From assembly GCF_014648515.1 (NCBI RefSeq), contig NZ_BMRG01000005.1, forward strand, positions 237,661 through 275,187: 37,527 bases of DNA. Direction: 5' to 3'. Origin of the DNA: Saccharothrix coeruleofusca. GTDB taxonomy: Bacteria > Actinomycetota > Actinomycetes > Mycobacteriales > Pseudonocardiaceae. How positions within the stretch are numbered: position 1 is the stretch's first letter; each line of letters opens with the position of its first letter. Below, one piece after another: positions 22,866 to 30,318 of this stretch. Both the position numbers and the translations under genes were made by a program. The notes below the pieces were generated by a model. It was not told where the DNA came from and searched no databases. It saw only the letters and a program-made list of their open reading frames with translations.

Positions 22866-25636
22866 CGGGCGTGGCCGACCAGAACGAGATCAAGCAGCTC
22901 CTCGACGACCCCAACGTCACCGCGGACACCAAGAAGGAGCTGGTCCGCGCGCTGGCGGGGGCGGGTGGCAGCGAGGAGGACGTGCGCCGCTACGCGGAGG
23001 CCAACGGCGTCGACGTCCCCAACGACCCCGGTTTCTGGCAGCACGCGGGCGGCGCGCTGCTGGCTCCCGTCACCGGTGGCGCGAGCGTGGCCTTCAACGT
23101 CGGCCAGGAGGTGCGGCACGGCGCCTGGACGATGGAGGGCGAGACCGCCGACAAGCTGGTGAACAAGGCCAAGGAGGAGCGCGAGCTCGGCAGCACCCAG
23201 AAGGTGCTCAACGAGACCGGCGACTTCCGCACCTCCGACGAGCTGCTCGACGCCGGTTCTCCCGGACTGCGCTTCTTCGAGAAGTTCATCCCGATCTACC
23301 AGGAGGCGGCGCCGCTGGCGGGCCACGGCGGCCGCGCGCCCGACCTCAACGGCGAGATCTACAAGAACTACGACGAGGTCCGCGAGATCGACCTCGGCAA
23401 GTTCCGCGAGGACGCCGATAAGATCAACAAGCTGGTCGCCGAGCTGGACAACCACGAGAACGGCCTGGGCACCGCGTGGAACGCGCTGGGCGCCTGGGAG
23501 GGCGAGGCGGCGCAGGCGGCCAACCAGTACAACGGCAAGTTCCTCAACACCGCGGGCGCCTTCATCCAGGACGCGAAGGGCGCGCCCGGCACCATCACCG
23601 CGGGCGCGAGCACCATCCAGCAGCAGGTCAAGGAGTTCGCCCAGCACGTCCACGACCTGTACTCCGAGCAGTGCGGCGGCCTGTCGGTGGACGAGGCCAA
23701 GAAGCAGATCCGGATGGCGCGCGGGGACATCAACCAGAGCGACTTCAGCCTCGGCGACTGGTTCTCCGGCATCCCGGACATGCTGGTGGGCGGTGCGATC
23801 GGCATCGTGGTGGGCGGCCCGGTGGGCGGTCTGATCGGCAACTTCATGGGGTGGGCCGACCACGCCAAGGAGGTCCGCCAGCGCCTGATGGAGGAGGCCA
23901 AGCAGAAGCTGCAGGTCCTGTGCCAGGAGTTCGACAGCAAGAAGCAGGCCTTCGACGGGTACTGCCAGGCCGTGCAGACCGGTGTGCAGAGCACCTACGA
24001 CACGATGTTCGGCCAGTTGGACGGGCAGCTCAAGGACAAGCCCTTCGGCCAGGTCGGCGACCCGCCGCCGTTCACCGGCGAGCAGGGCGGCCGGGAGAAG
24101 GCCAAGCAGCCGCCCGGTGGCGGTGGTGACCAGCCCGGCGGTGGCGGCGGCACGCCCGGCGGCGGTGGCGGCACTCCGGGTGGGGGCGGCGGCGCGCCGG
24201 AGATCCCCAAGCCGGAGAACCCGCTGGACAAGGACGGCGACGGCAAGCCCGACGTGCCCGGCGACACCGACGGCGACGGCAAGCCCGACGACCTCGACGG
24301 TGACGGCAAGCCCGACGACCAGACCAAGCCGGACGGGCTCAAGGGCGAGGAGCAGCCCGAGGTCGTCACCATCCGCAGCGGCGAGAACGAGATCCAGGTC
24401 ACCGAGCCGGACGCCAACGGGCACGTCCAGATCACCGTGGACACCCCGACCGGCGAGCCGAAGACCTACGACGTCGACTTCAGCAAGAACCCCGACGCCT
24501 ACAACGCCCTGGTGGGTCAGAACGGCGGCGGGGCAGCGCTGGCGGGCGCGCTGGCGGGCGCGGCCCCCGCGACGGCCGGCGCCGCACCCGGCTCCGGTGC
24601 CGCACCCGGTGCCGGCGCCGCCCCGGCGGCGGGTGGCGCGATCCCGATCCAGGCGGGTGAGGACGGCAAGGCGCTGATCGAGGCGGACGGGCTGGCCATC
24701 ACCGCCCAGGTCGACCCGCTCACCGGTGAGATCACCCTGTCGGTGGACAACGGGGACGGCACGCCCGAGGAGTACGGCGTGGCCTTCGGCGAGGACGAGG
24801 CGGACCGCACGCCGAGCATCCCCGGCATGGACGACGCGGTGTCGCGGCCCGCCGCGGCCGAGCCGTCCTTCACCACGATGCCCGCGCCGGATTCCGGTGT
24901 GTTCCAGCCGGAGCAGCCCGTGACGACGATGCCCGCGCCGGATTCCGGCGTTTTCCAGCCCGAGCCGCCCGTGACGACGATGCCCGCCGCGGACACCAGC
25001 GGGTTCCGGCCGGAGCCCCCGGCGGGCTTCACCGCGCCCGCCGCCGCGGCACCCACGCCCGCGTTCGGCGTCGAGCAGCCGCAGTTCGGCCAGCAGCAGT
25101 TCGCGCAGCAGCAGTTCGGCCCGGCCCAGTTCGGTCAGCCGCAGTTCGGTCAGCCGCAGTTCGGTCAGCCCCCGGTCGACTCGGCGTTCGCGGCCTCGTC
25201 CACCGGGGGCACCACCAGCACGTCGGGCGCGTCGCTGTTCGGCGGCGGTGGCGGCGGCTTCGACGGGGCCGACTCGGTGCTCGGCGGCAAGCCGGACAGC
25301 GGGGCGGGCGACAGCCCGTGGAGCAGCCCCGGCTCGGCCTCGGCCGACCAGAGCCTGGCCGACACCAACGCCTCGCAGGCGGGCCAGCCCGGCTCCGCGA
25401 CCCTGCCGTCCATGCAGGACGGCGCGCACTCCGGTGGTTCGCCCGCAGGCGGCGGCATGATGGGCGGCGGGATGATGGGCGGTGGCATGGCCGGTGGCAT
25501 GGCGGGCGGCGGTCAGCAGCAGGGCGGGGACACCGAGCGCAGCCCGAGCCAGTGGCGCACCACCGGTTCGCTGTTCGACGACGACCTGAGCCTGAGCCGG
25601 GTGCAGGGCGTGCTGGGCGATGAGGGGAGCCGGTAG
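22862..25636 (+). CDS. Large repeat-rich WXG/PPE-like protein, putative T7SS substrate
   Basis: This 924-residue protein has a long helical N-terminal region with the WXG-type turn W212-E213-G214 (LGAWEGEAAQ). A glycine-zipper-like hydrophobic segment follows (GGAIGIVVGGPVGGLIG, about 308-325). A poly-Gly/Pro linker (about 415-445) leads to Asp-rich DGDGKPD repeats (about 458-490) like calcium-binding type-3 repeats. Two similar short beta domains lie at about 498-552 and 593-647. Next come three 17-residue TTMPAPDSGVFQPE-type repeats (671-721), QFGQP repeats (about 740-770), and a Gly/Met-rich stretch ending VLGDEGSR. No catalytic domain is recognised. GTG 22862 overlaps the previous stop (GTGA); GTG 22871 is an alternative start. 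The architecture parallels the 379-residue protein at 2197. It is likely surface-exposed or secreted, but this is inferred. Confidence 0.75.
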   Translation: MTGVADQNEIKQLLDDPNVTADTKKELVRALAGAGGSEEDVRRYAEANGVDVPNDPGFWQHAGGALLAPVTGGASVAFNVGQEVRHGAWTMEGETADKLVNKAKEERELGSTQKVLNETGDFRTSDELLDAGSPGLRFFEKFIPIYQEAAPLAGHGGRAPDLNGEIYKNYDEVREIDLGKFREDADKINKLVAELDNHENGLGTAWNALGAWEGEAAQAANQYNGKFLNTAGAFIQDAKGAPGTITAGASTIQQQVKEFAQHVHDLYSEQCGGLSVDEAKKQIRMARGDINQSDFSLGDWFSGIPDMLVGGAIGIVVGGPVGGLIGNFMGWADHAKEVRQRLMEEAKQKLQVLCQEFDSKKQAFDGYCQAVQTGVQSTYDTMFGQLDGQLKDKPFGQVGDPPPFTGEQGGREKAKQPPGGGGDQPGGGGGTPGGGGGTPGGGGGAPEIPKPENPLDKDGDGKPDVPGDTDGDGKPDDLDGDGKPDDQTKPDGLKGEEQPEVVTIRSGENEIQVTEPDANGHVQITVDTPTGEPKTYDVDFSKNPDAYNALVGQNGGGAALAGALAGAAPATAGAAPGSGAAPGAGAAPAAGGAIPIQAGEDGKALIEADGLAITAQVDPLTGEITLSVDNGDGTPEEYGVAFGEDEADRTPSIPGMDDAVSRPAAAEPSFTTMPAPDSGVFQPEQPVTTMPAPDSGVFQPEPPVTTMPAADTSGFRPEPPAGFTAPAAAAPTPAFGVEQPQFGQQQFAQQQFGPAQFGQPQFGQPQFGQPPVDSAFAASSTGGTTSTSGASLFGGGGGGFDGADSVLGGKPDSGAGDSPWSSPGSASADQSLADTNASQAGQPGSATLPSMQDGAHSGGSPAGGGMMGGGMMGGGMAGGMAGGGQQQGGDTERSPSQWRTTGSLFDDDLSLSRVQGVLGDEGSR
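24872..25024 (+). repeat. Three tandem 51-bp in-frame repeats
   Basis: Three 51-base units (start points 24872, 24923 and 24974) encode 17-residue repeats beginning TTMPAPDSG; the third has diverged to TTMPAADTSG. The first two are nearly identical at the DNA level, implying recent duplication. They lie inside the 924-residue protein gene. Confidence 0.85.
25079..25172 (+). repeat. QFGQ(P/Q) short tandem repeats
   Basis: A run of 15-base units (such as CAGTTCGGTCAGCCG) encodes a Gln/Phe/Gly-rich series, including three consecutive QFGQP units and related QFGQQ/QFAQQ variants, within the disordered C-terminal part of the 924-residue protein. Slippage-prone and probably variable in number between strains. 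Confidence 0.8.
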
Positions 25637-25638
25637 CC

Positions 25639-26043
25639 GTGAGCGTCATCGAGGTCGACCCGAGGGTCCAGGCGGCGTTCGACGAGCGGGTCGCCGCCGC
25701 CCGGCGGGCCAACGCCGAGGTCGCGGGCACCCTGCAGGCGAGCCGGGAGCGGTTGGCCGCCGAGGCGCGCGAGCGCGAGGAGCGCTTCGCGGCCGAGCGC
25801 GCGCGGATGCGGGAGAAGTCGCAGCGGTTGGTGGCGGAGGCGGAGAAGCCGCAGCGGCCGCAGTGGGAGCGCCCGCAGAGCTCGGGCGAGCTGGCGTTCG
25901 GGCCGGAGGAGGACGACGCGCCCCCGCCGCCCGCCGCCGCGCCGACCCCGGTCTACGCGCCGCCGCCCGCCCGGCCCGCGCCGCGGCGTCCCGCGCCGGT
26001 GGACGACGACGAGGACTTCGGCACCCAGAGCTGGCTGACCTGA
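25639..26043 (+). CDS. Small coiled-coil protein with acidic DDDEDF tail
   Basis: This 134-residue protein of unknown function has a strongly charged, coiled-coil-like helix (about 10-75, rich in Arg, Glu and Ala), then a Pro-rich linker (about 93-120) and the tail VDDDEDFGTQSWLT. The GTG start at 25639 has GGGGAG 9 bases upstream and is 2 bases after the 924-residue protein gene, so the two are in one operon. The tail closely resembles the SDDDEDFSQARILY end of the 138-residue protein before the esx genes. Its consistent placement beside WXG-type genes suggests a chaperone or adaptor role for T7SS cargo, which is inference. No enzyme motif, signal peptide or membrane segment is visible. Confidence 0.7.
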   Translation: MSVIEVDPRVQAAFDERVAAARRANAEVAGTLQASRERLAAEAREREERFAAERARMREKSQRLVAEAEKPQRPQWERPQSSGELAFGPEEDDAPPPPAAAPTPVYAPPPARPAPRRPAPVDDDEDFGTQSWLT

Positions 26044-26048
26044 TCGGC

Positions 26049-26086
26049 GCTCCGGCGGGATCAGACCTCGCTGATCCCGCCGGAGC
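26049..26086. terminator. Bidirectional terminator overlapping the end of the convergent hydrolase gene
   Basis: A perfect 16-bp stem (GCTCCGGCGGGATCAG and complement) with a 6-base loop begins 5 bases after the stop of the small acidic-tailed gene. It extends 26 bases into the 3' end of the minus-strand hydrolase gene, encoding its last residues. It lies at the convergence of the two transcripts. Confidence 0.8.
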
Positions 26087-26894
26087 GGGCCAGCGCCGCG
26101 CGCCGGTAGGTCAGCGCGGCGCCCTTGACGTCGCTGTCCAGCAGCGAGTCCCACTGCCGCTCGCCCTTGAGGACGCGCAGCAGGAAGGCGGTCACCAGGC
26201 CGCGGGCCAGCCGCTGCGCGTCCCGCTCGCCCTTGCCGTCGAGCAGCAGCTCGCTCCAGTGCCTGCCCTCGGCGAAGCCCAGGTGGGACGCCTTGGGCAG
26301 GGACCGCAGCTGCACCGGCCCCTGCCACGCCTCGGCGATGGCCTCCGCGTGCCCGACCGGCGGGGCGATGCGGTCCTCGCCCGCCGCCAGGTGCAGGCCG
26401 GGGACGGTCACCCGGCGGGCGGCGTCCAGTGCGGACGGGCGGGTCTCGGTCGCGGCCAGCGTGACCACCGCGCGCACCCGCTCGTCCTCGGCGGCGGCCA
26501 GCACCGCCGCGCCGCCGCCCATGGAGTGGCCCGCGACCGCCAGCCGCTCGGGGTCGACGCTGATGCCGCCGTCGCCCAGTCGCACGCCGGTGCACACGTC
26601 CAGCGTGGTGCGCAGGTTGCCCGCGAGCAGCCGCGCGGACATCAGCGGTCCGCGCTGGGTGCCCGGCGCCGCCGCGACGATGCCCCACGAGGCCAGGTGG
26701 CGCAGCAGCGCCCGGTAGCGGGTCACCGGCTGCAGCCAGCCGTGGCCGAACACCACGGCGGGCAGGCCGAGTCCGGAGGCGGGGGTGTAGACGAGGCCGG
26801 GCAGGCCCACCAGGGCCAGGTCGCCGCGCAGGACCTGGTGCCCGCCGGGCCTGCTGAGCTGGTCGAGCACCTGCTTCGCCGGGATGCCGCTCAC
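26061..26894 (-). CDS. Alpha/beta hydrolase (dienelactone hydrolase/lipase-like)
   Basis: This 277-residue alpha/beta hydrolase has nucleophile Ser124 in GHSMGGG and an oxyanion-type HGW motif at 51-53 (VVFGHGWLQP). The probable acid is Asp174 (AAGEDRIAPP) and the base His204 (KASHLGF), a complete catalytic triad. There is no signal peptide, so it is probably cytosolic. The overall pattern is like that of dienelactone hydrolase or polyester-hydrolase-like esterases; the substrate is unknown. The GTG start at 26894 gives the family-like N-terminus; the very long reading frame continuing upstream over glmS is a shadow. It is divergent from glmS, and a hypothetical gene holds the equivalent opposite-strand position beside glmS in M. 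tuberculosis (Rv3438), a likely but unverified counterpart. Confidence 0.85.
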   Translation of the reverse strand: MSGIPAKQVLDQLSRPGGHQVLRGDLALVGLPGLVYTPASGLGLPAVVFGHGWLQPVTRYRALLRHLASWGIVAAAPGTQRGPLMSARLLAGNLRTTLDVCTGVRLGDGGISVDPERLAVAGHSMGGGAAVLAAAEDERVRAVVTLAATETRPSALDAARRVTVPGLHLAAGEDRIAPPVGHAEAIAEAWQGPVQLRSLPKASHLGFAEGRHWSELLLDGKGERDAQRLARGLVTAFLLRVLKGERQWDSLLDSDVKGAALTYRRAALARSGGISEV

Positions 26895-26939
26895 CGGGGC
26901 AACGGTAGTCGATCGCGCACTCCCGCCGCACACCTCGAT

Positions 26940-26951
26940 TGGTCTACACCA
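26940..26951. promoter_or_regulatory. DasR/NagR-type dre-like operator upstream of glmS
   Basis: TGGTCTACACCA matches 11 of 12 positions of the dre consensus TGGTCTAGACCA bound by the GntR-family regulator DasR in streptomycetes, which responds to glucosamine-6-phosphate. It sits 66 bases before the glmS start and 45 bases beyond the divergent hydrolase start. GlmS makes glucosamine-6-phosphate, so end-product control is biologically coherent, though not demonstrated here. Confidence 0.55.
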
Positions 26952-27004
26952 AAGTGGGGTGTGACCAGCGCAAACGTGCGGTCGAAGCACCGCCCTGGTC
27001 TGGT

Positions 27005-27010
27005 TACGCT
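27005..27010 (+). promoter_or_regulatory. Candidate -10 box for a leaderless glmS transcript
   Basis: TACGCT fits TANNNT and ends 7 bases before the glmS GTG. Transcription would then start at or next to the start codon. No Shine-Dalgarno sequence precedes the GTG (the intervening bases are GTGCCCC), which supports a leaderless message. No strong -35 is visible. Confidence 0.55.
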
Positions 27011-27017
27011 GTGCCCC

Positions 27018-28880
27018 GTGTGCGGAATCGTGGGATACGTGGGCCACCGCCCGGCGCTGGACGTCGTCCTGAACGGGCTGCGGCGGCTGGAGTACCGGGG
27101 GTACGACTCGGCGGGCGTCGCGGTGCTCGACGGCGCGGGCGGCCTGGCCGTCGAGCGCAAGGCGGGCAGGCTGGCCAACCTGGAGGAGCTGCTGGACCAG
27201 GTCGGCCGCGAGTCCTTCGCGGGAACGGCGGGCATGGGCCACACCCGGTGGGCCACGCACGGCGCCCCGGTCGACCGCAACTCCCACCCGCACCGCGACG
27301 CCACCGGCCGCGTCGCCGTGGTGCACAACGGGATCATCGAGAACTTCGCCGCGCTGCGCGCCGAGCTGGAGGCGCTGGGCGTGGAGATGTCCAGCGACAC
27401 CGACACCGAGACCACCGCGCACCTGATCGCCATGGCCTACGCCGAGGGGGAGACCAGCGGCGACCTGGCGGCCAGCGTGCGCGCCGTGGTGCGCCGCCTG
27501 GAGGGCGCGTTCACCCTCGTGGTGACCCACGCCGACCAGCCCGACCTGGTGGTGGCCGCGCGCCGCTCCTCGCCGCTGGTGGTCGGCGTCGGCGACGGCG
27601 AGACGTTCGTGGCCTCGGACGTGGCGGCGTTCATCGAGCACACCCGCGAGGCCGTCGAGCTGGGCCAGGACCAGGTGGTGGTGATCACCAGGGACGGCTA
27701 CCGGGTCACCGACTTCGACGGCGCGGACGCCGCCGCCAAGCCGTTCACGGTCAACTGGGACCTGTCGGCCGCCGAGAAGGGCGGCCACGAGTACTTCATG
27801 CTCAAGGAGATCGAGGAGCAGCCCGAGGCGCTGGCCAACACGCTGCGCGGGCACTTCCGCGACGGCCGGGTGGTGCTGGACGAGCAGCGGCTGTCCGACC
27901 AGGACCTGCGCGACGTGGACAAGGTGTTCGTGGTGGCCTGCGGCTCGGCCTACCACTCCGGCCTGGTCGCCAAGTACGCCATCGAGCACTGGACGCGGCT
28001 GCCCGTCGAGGTGGAGCTGGCCAGCGAGTTCCGCTACCGCGACCCGGTGCTGGACCGCGACACCCTGGTGGTGGCGGTGTCCCAGTCCGGGGAGACCGCC
28101 GACACGCTGGAGGCGGTGCGGCACGCGCGGGCGCAGAAGGCGCGCGTGCTGGCGGTGTGCAACACCAACGGCGCGCAGATCCCGCGCGAGTCCGACGCGG
28201 TGCTCTACACCCACGCGGGCCCGGAGATCGGCGTGGCCTCGACCAAGGCGTTCCTGGCCCAGATCGCGGCCAACTACCTGGTGGGCCTGGCGCTGGCGCA
28301 GGCGCGCGGCACCAAGTACCCCGACGAGGTGGCGCGCGAGTTCCAGGAGCTGGAGGCCATGCCCGCCGCCGTCGAGCGGGTGCTGGCCACGGTGGAGCAG
28401 GTGCGCGCGCTGGGCCGCGAGCTGGCCGACTCCAAGGCGGTGCTGTTCCTGGGCCGCCACGTGGGCTACCCGGTGGCACTGGAGGGCGCGCTCAAGCTCA
28501 AGGAGCTGGCGTACATGCACGCCGAGGGCTTCGCGGCGGGCGAGCTCAAGCACGGTCCGATCGCGCTGATCGAGCAGGGCCTGCCGGTCGTGGTGGTGAT
28601 GCCCTCGCCGAAGGGCCGCGCGGTGCTGCACTCCAAGCTGGTCTCCAACATCAGCGAGATCCAGGCGCGCGGCGCGCGGACCATCGTCATCGCCGAGGAG
28701 GGCGACGAGACGGTGCGGCCGTTCGCCGACCACCTCATCGAGGTGCCCGCGGTGTCCACGCTGCTGCAGCCGCTGATCTCCACGGTGCCGCTGCAGGTGC
28801 TGGCGGCGGAGATCGCCCGCAGCCGCGGCTACGACGTGGACAAGCCGCGCAACCTGGCCAAGTCCGTCACCGTCGAGTAG
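27018..28880 (+). CDS. glmS: Glutamine-fructose-6-phosphate aminotransferase (isomerizing)
   Basis: GlmS converts fructose-6-phosphate and glutamine to glucosamine-6-phosphate, the first step to UDP-GlcNAc and peptidoglycan. The 620-residue protein starts M-C-G-I-V-G-Y-V; after Met removal Cys is the N-terminal nucleophile. The glutaminase domain (1 to about 230) has HTRWATHG and HNGIIENF. Two SIS isomerase domains follow, with SQSGETADT, ELASEFRYR and the LKELAYMHAEGFAAGELKHG segment. The C-terminus KPRNLAKSVTVE is family-typical. The GTG at 27018 is fixed by the required Cys2. No ribosome binding site precedes it, suggesting a leaderless message. It is divergent from the hydrolase gene and followed 16 bases later by nnr. 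Confidence 0.98.
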   Translation: MCGIVGYVGHRPALDVVLNGLRRLEYRGYDSAGVAVLDGAGGLAVERKAGRLANLEELLDQVGRESFAGTAGMGHTRWATHGAPVDRNSHPHRDATGRVAVVHNGIIENFAALRAELEALGVEMSSDTDTETTAHLIAMAYAEGETSGDLAASVRAVVRRLEGAFTLVVTHADQPDLVVAARRSSPLVVGVGDGETFVASDVAAFIEHTREAVELGQDQVVVITRDGYRVTDFDGADAAAKPFTVNWDLSAAEKGGHEYFMLKEIEEQPEALANTLRGHFRDGRVVLDEQRLSDQDLRDVDKVFVVACGSAYHSGLVAKYAIEHWTRLPVEVELASEFRYRDPVLDRDTLVVAVSQSGETADTLEAVRHARAQKARVLAVCNTNGAQIPRESDAVLYTHAGPEIGVASTKAFLAQIAANYLVGLALAQARGTKYPDEVAREFQELEAMPAAVERVLATVEQVRALGRELADSKAVLFLGRHVGYPVALEGALKLKELAYMHAEGFAAGELKHGPIALIEQGLPVVVVMPSPKGRAVLHSKLVSNISEIQARGARTIVIAEEGDETVRPFADHLIEVPAVSTLLQPLISTVPLQVLAAEIARSRGYDVDKPRNLAKSVTVE

Positions 28881-28896
28881 GGCAGGCTTGATCCCC

Positions 28897-30291
28897 ATGC
28901 GGGGTCTGTGGACGACGGCACGGGTCAGGGCGGCCGAGGAGCGGGTGATGGCCCGCGTGCCCGCCGGGTCGCTGATGCGGCGGGCGGCGTTCGGCGTGGC
29001 CACCGCGGCGCTGGAGCTGCTGGGCGGCAAGCGCCGGGTGGGGCTGCTGGTGGGCGCGGGCAACAACGGCGGCGACGCGCTGTGGGCGGGGTACTACCTG
29101 CGCAGGCGCGGCGTCGCGGTCCGGGCGGTGCTGCTCGCCCCGGAGAAGGCGCACGCCGAGGGGCTGGCCGCGTTCCGCCGGGTCGGCGGCCGGGTGGTGG
29201 ACCGGCTGGGCGAGGTCGACCTGGTGGTGGACGGCATCGTCGGGCTGTCCGCGCGCGGCCCGCTGCGGCCCGACGCCGCCGAGCACGTGGCGCACCTGGA
29301 CGCGCCGGTGCTGGCGGTGGACCTGCCCAGCGGCATCGACCCGGACACCGGCGCGATCACCGGCCCGGCGGTGCGCGCCGCGATGACGGTGACCTTCGGC
29401 TGCCTCAAGCCGGTGCACGCGCTGGCCGACTGCGGCGAGGTGCGGCTGGTGGACATCGGGCTGGGCCCGGAGCTGGCGGGCCCGGACCTGGCCGAGCTGG
29501 ACGACGCGGAGGTCGGCGCGCACTGGCCGGTGCCCGGCCCGCAGGACGACAAGTACACCCAGGGCGTGACCGGGGTCGCCGCCGGTTCGGCGACCTACCC
29601 CGGCGCGGCGGTGCTGGCCACCGGGGCCGCGCTGCTGGCCACCTCGGGCATGGTGCGCTACGCGGGCGCGGCGGCCGACGGGGTGCGGGCGCGCTGGCCG
29701 GAGGCGATCTGCACCGGCTCGATCACCGACGCGGGCCGGGTGCAGTCGTGGGTGGCGGGTCCGGGCCTGGGCACCGGCCTGAGCGCGGAGGCGGTGCTGC
29801 GCACCGTGCTGGAGGCGGGCGTGCCGGTGTGCCTGGACGCGGACGCGATCACCATGCTGGCCAACAACCCGGACCTGTGGGACGCGCGCGACCCGGACAC
29901 CCCGGTGGTGCTGACCCCGCACGACCGGGAGTACGAGCGGCTGGCGGGCGAGGTCGGCCACGACCGGGTGGCGGCGGCGCGGCGGGCGGCGGAGAAGTTC
30001 CGCGCCGTGGTGCTGCTCAAGGGCCACGTCACGGTCGTCGCCGGGCCGGACGGCCGGGTGCTGGTCAACCGGGCGTCGGGCTCGTGGGCGGCCACCGCGG
30101 GCTCGGGCGACGTGCTGTCCGGGCTGATCGGCGCGCTGCTGGCGGCGCGGCTGGACCCGGTGCTGGCGGCCGGGTGCGCGGCCCGGCTGCACGCGGTGGC
30201 CGCCGAGCGGGCCTCCGGCGGCGCGCCCATCCCGGCTTCGGCGCTGCTGGCGGCCGTGCCGGACGCCATCCGGGCACTGCGGTCCGGGTGA
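28897..30291 (+). CDS. nnr: Bifunctional NAD(P)H-hydrate epimerase / ADP-dependent (S)-NAD(P)H-hydrate dehydratase
   Basis: Nnr repairs damaged NADHX and NADPHX: the N-domain epimerises R to S forms and the C-domain dehydrates S-NAD(P)HX using ADP. The 464-residue protein contains a YjeF_N domain with GAGNNGGDAL (near residue 50) and PSGIDPDTG. The carbohydrate-kinase-like C-domain has KYTQGVTGVAAGSATYPGAA, VLTPHDREYERL and the GSGDVLSGLIGALLA active-site motif. ATG 28897 is preferred to the TTG at 28888 because the GGGCAGG lies 10 bases before it. It follows glmS by 16 bases and probably shares its transcript. The M. tuberculosis counterpart Rv3433c is also near glmS and alr. Confidence 0.96.
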   Translation: MRGLWTTARVRAAEERVMARVPAGSLMRRAAFGVATAALELLGGKRRVGLLVGAGNNGGDALWAGYYLRRRGVAVRAVLLAPEKAHAEGLAAFRRVGGRVVDRLGEVDLVVDGIVGLSARGPLRPDAAEHVAHLDAPVLAVDLPSGIDPDTGAITGPAVRAAMTVTFGCLKPVHALADCGEVRLVDIGLGPELAGPDLAELDDAEVGAHWPVPGPQDDKYTQGVTGVAAGSATYPGAAVLATGAALLATSGMVRYAGAAADGVRARWPEAICTGSITDAGRVQSWVAGPGLGTGLSAEAVLRTVLEAGVPVCLDADAITMLANNPDLWDARDPDTPVVLTPHDREYERLAGEVGHDRVAAARRAAEKFRAVVLLKGHVTVVAGPDGRVLVNRASGSWAATAGSGDVLSGLIGALLAARLDPVLAAGCAARLHAVAAERASGGAPIPASALLAAVPDAIRALRSG

Positions 30292-30318
30292 TCCCCGCTG
30301 TGCCACCATGGGGGCGTT

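Noticed and set aside
24120-24200. CRISPR-like repeats in the GGC-rich run
   Set aside because: These are in-frame codons for a poly-Gly/Pro linker in the 924-residue protein, with no spacer structure.
26895-27017. glmS ribozyme or riboswitch
   Set aside because: The intergenic gap is 123 bases and the likely transcript is leaderless; no ribozyme core was recognised, and that element is known mainly from Firmicutes.
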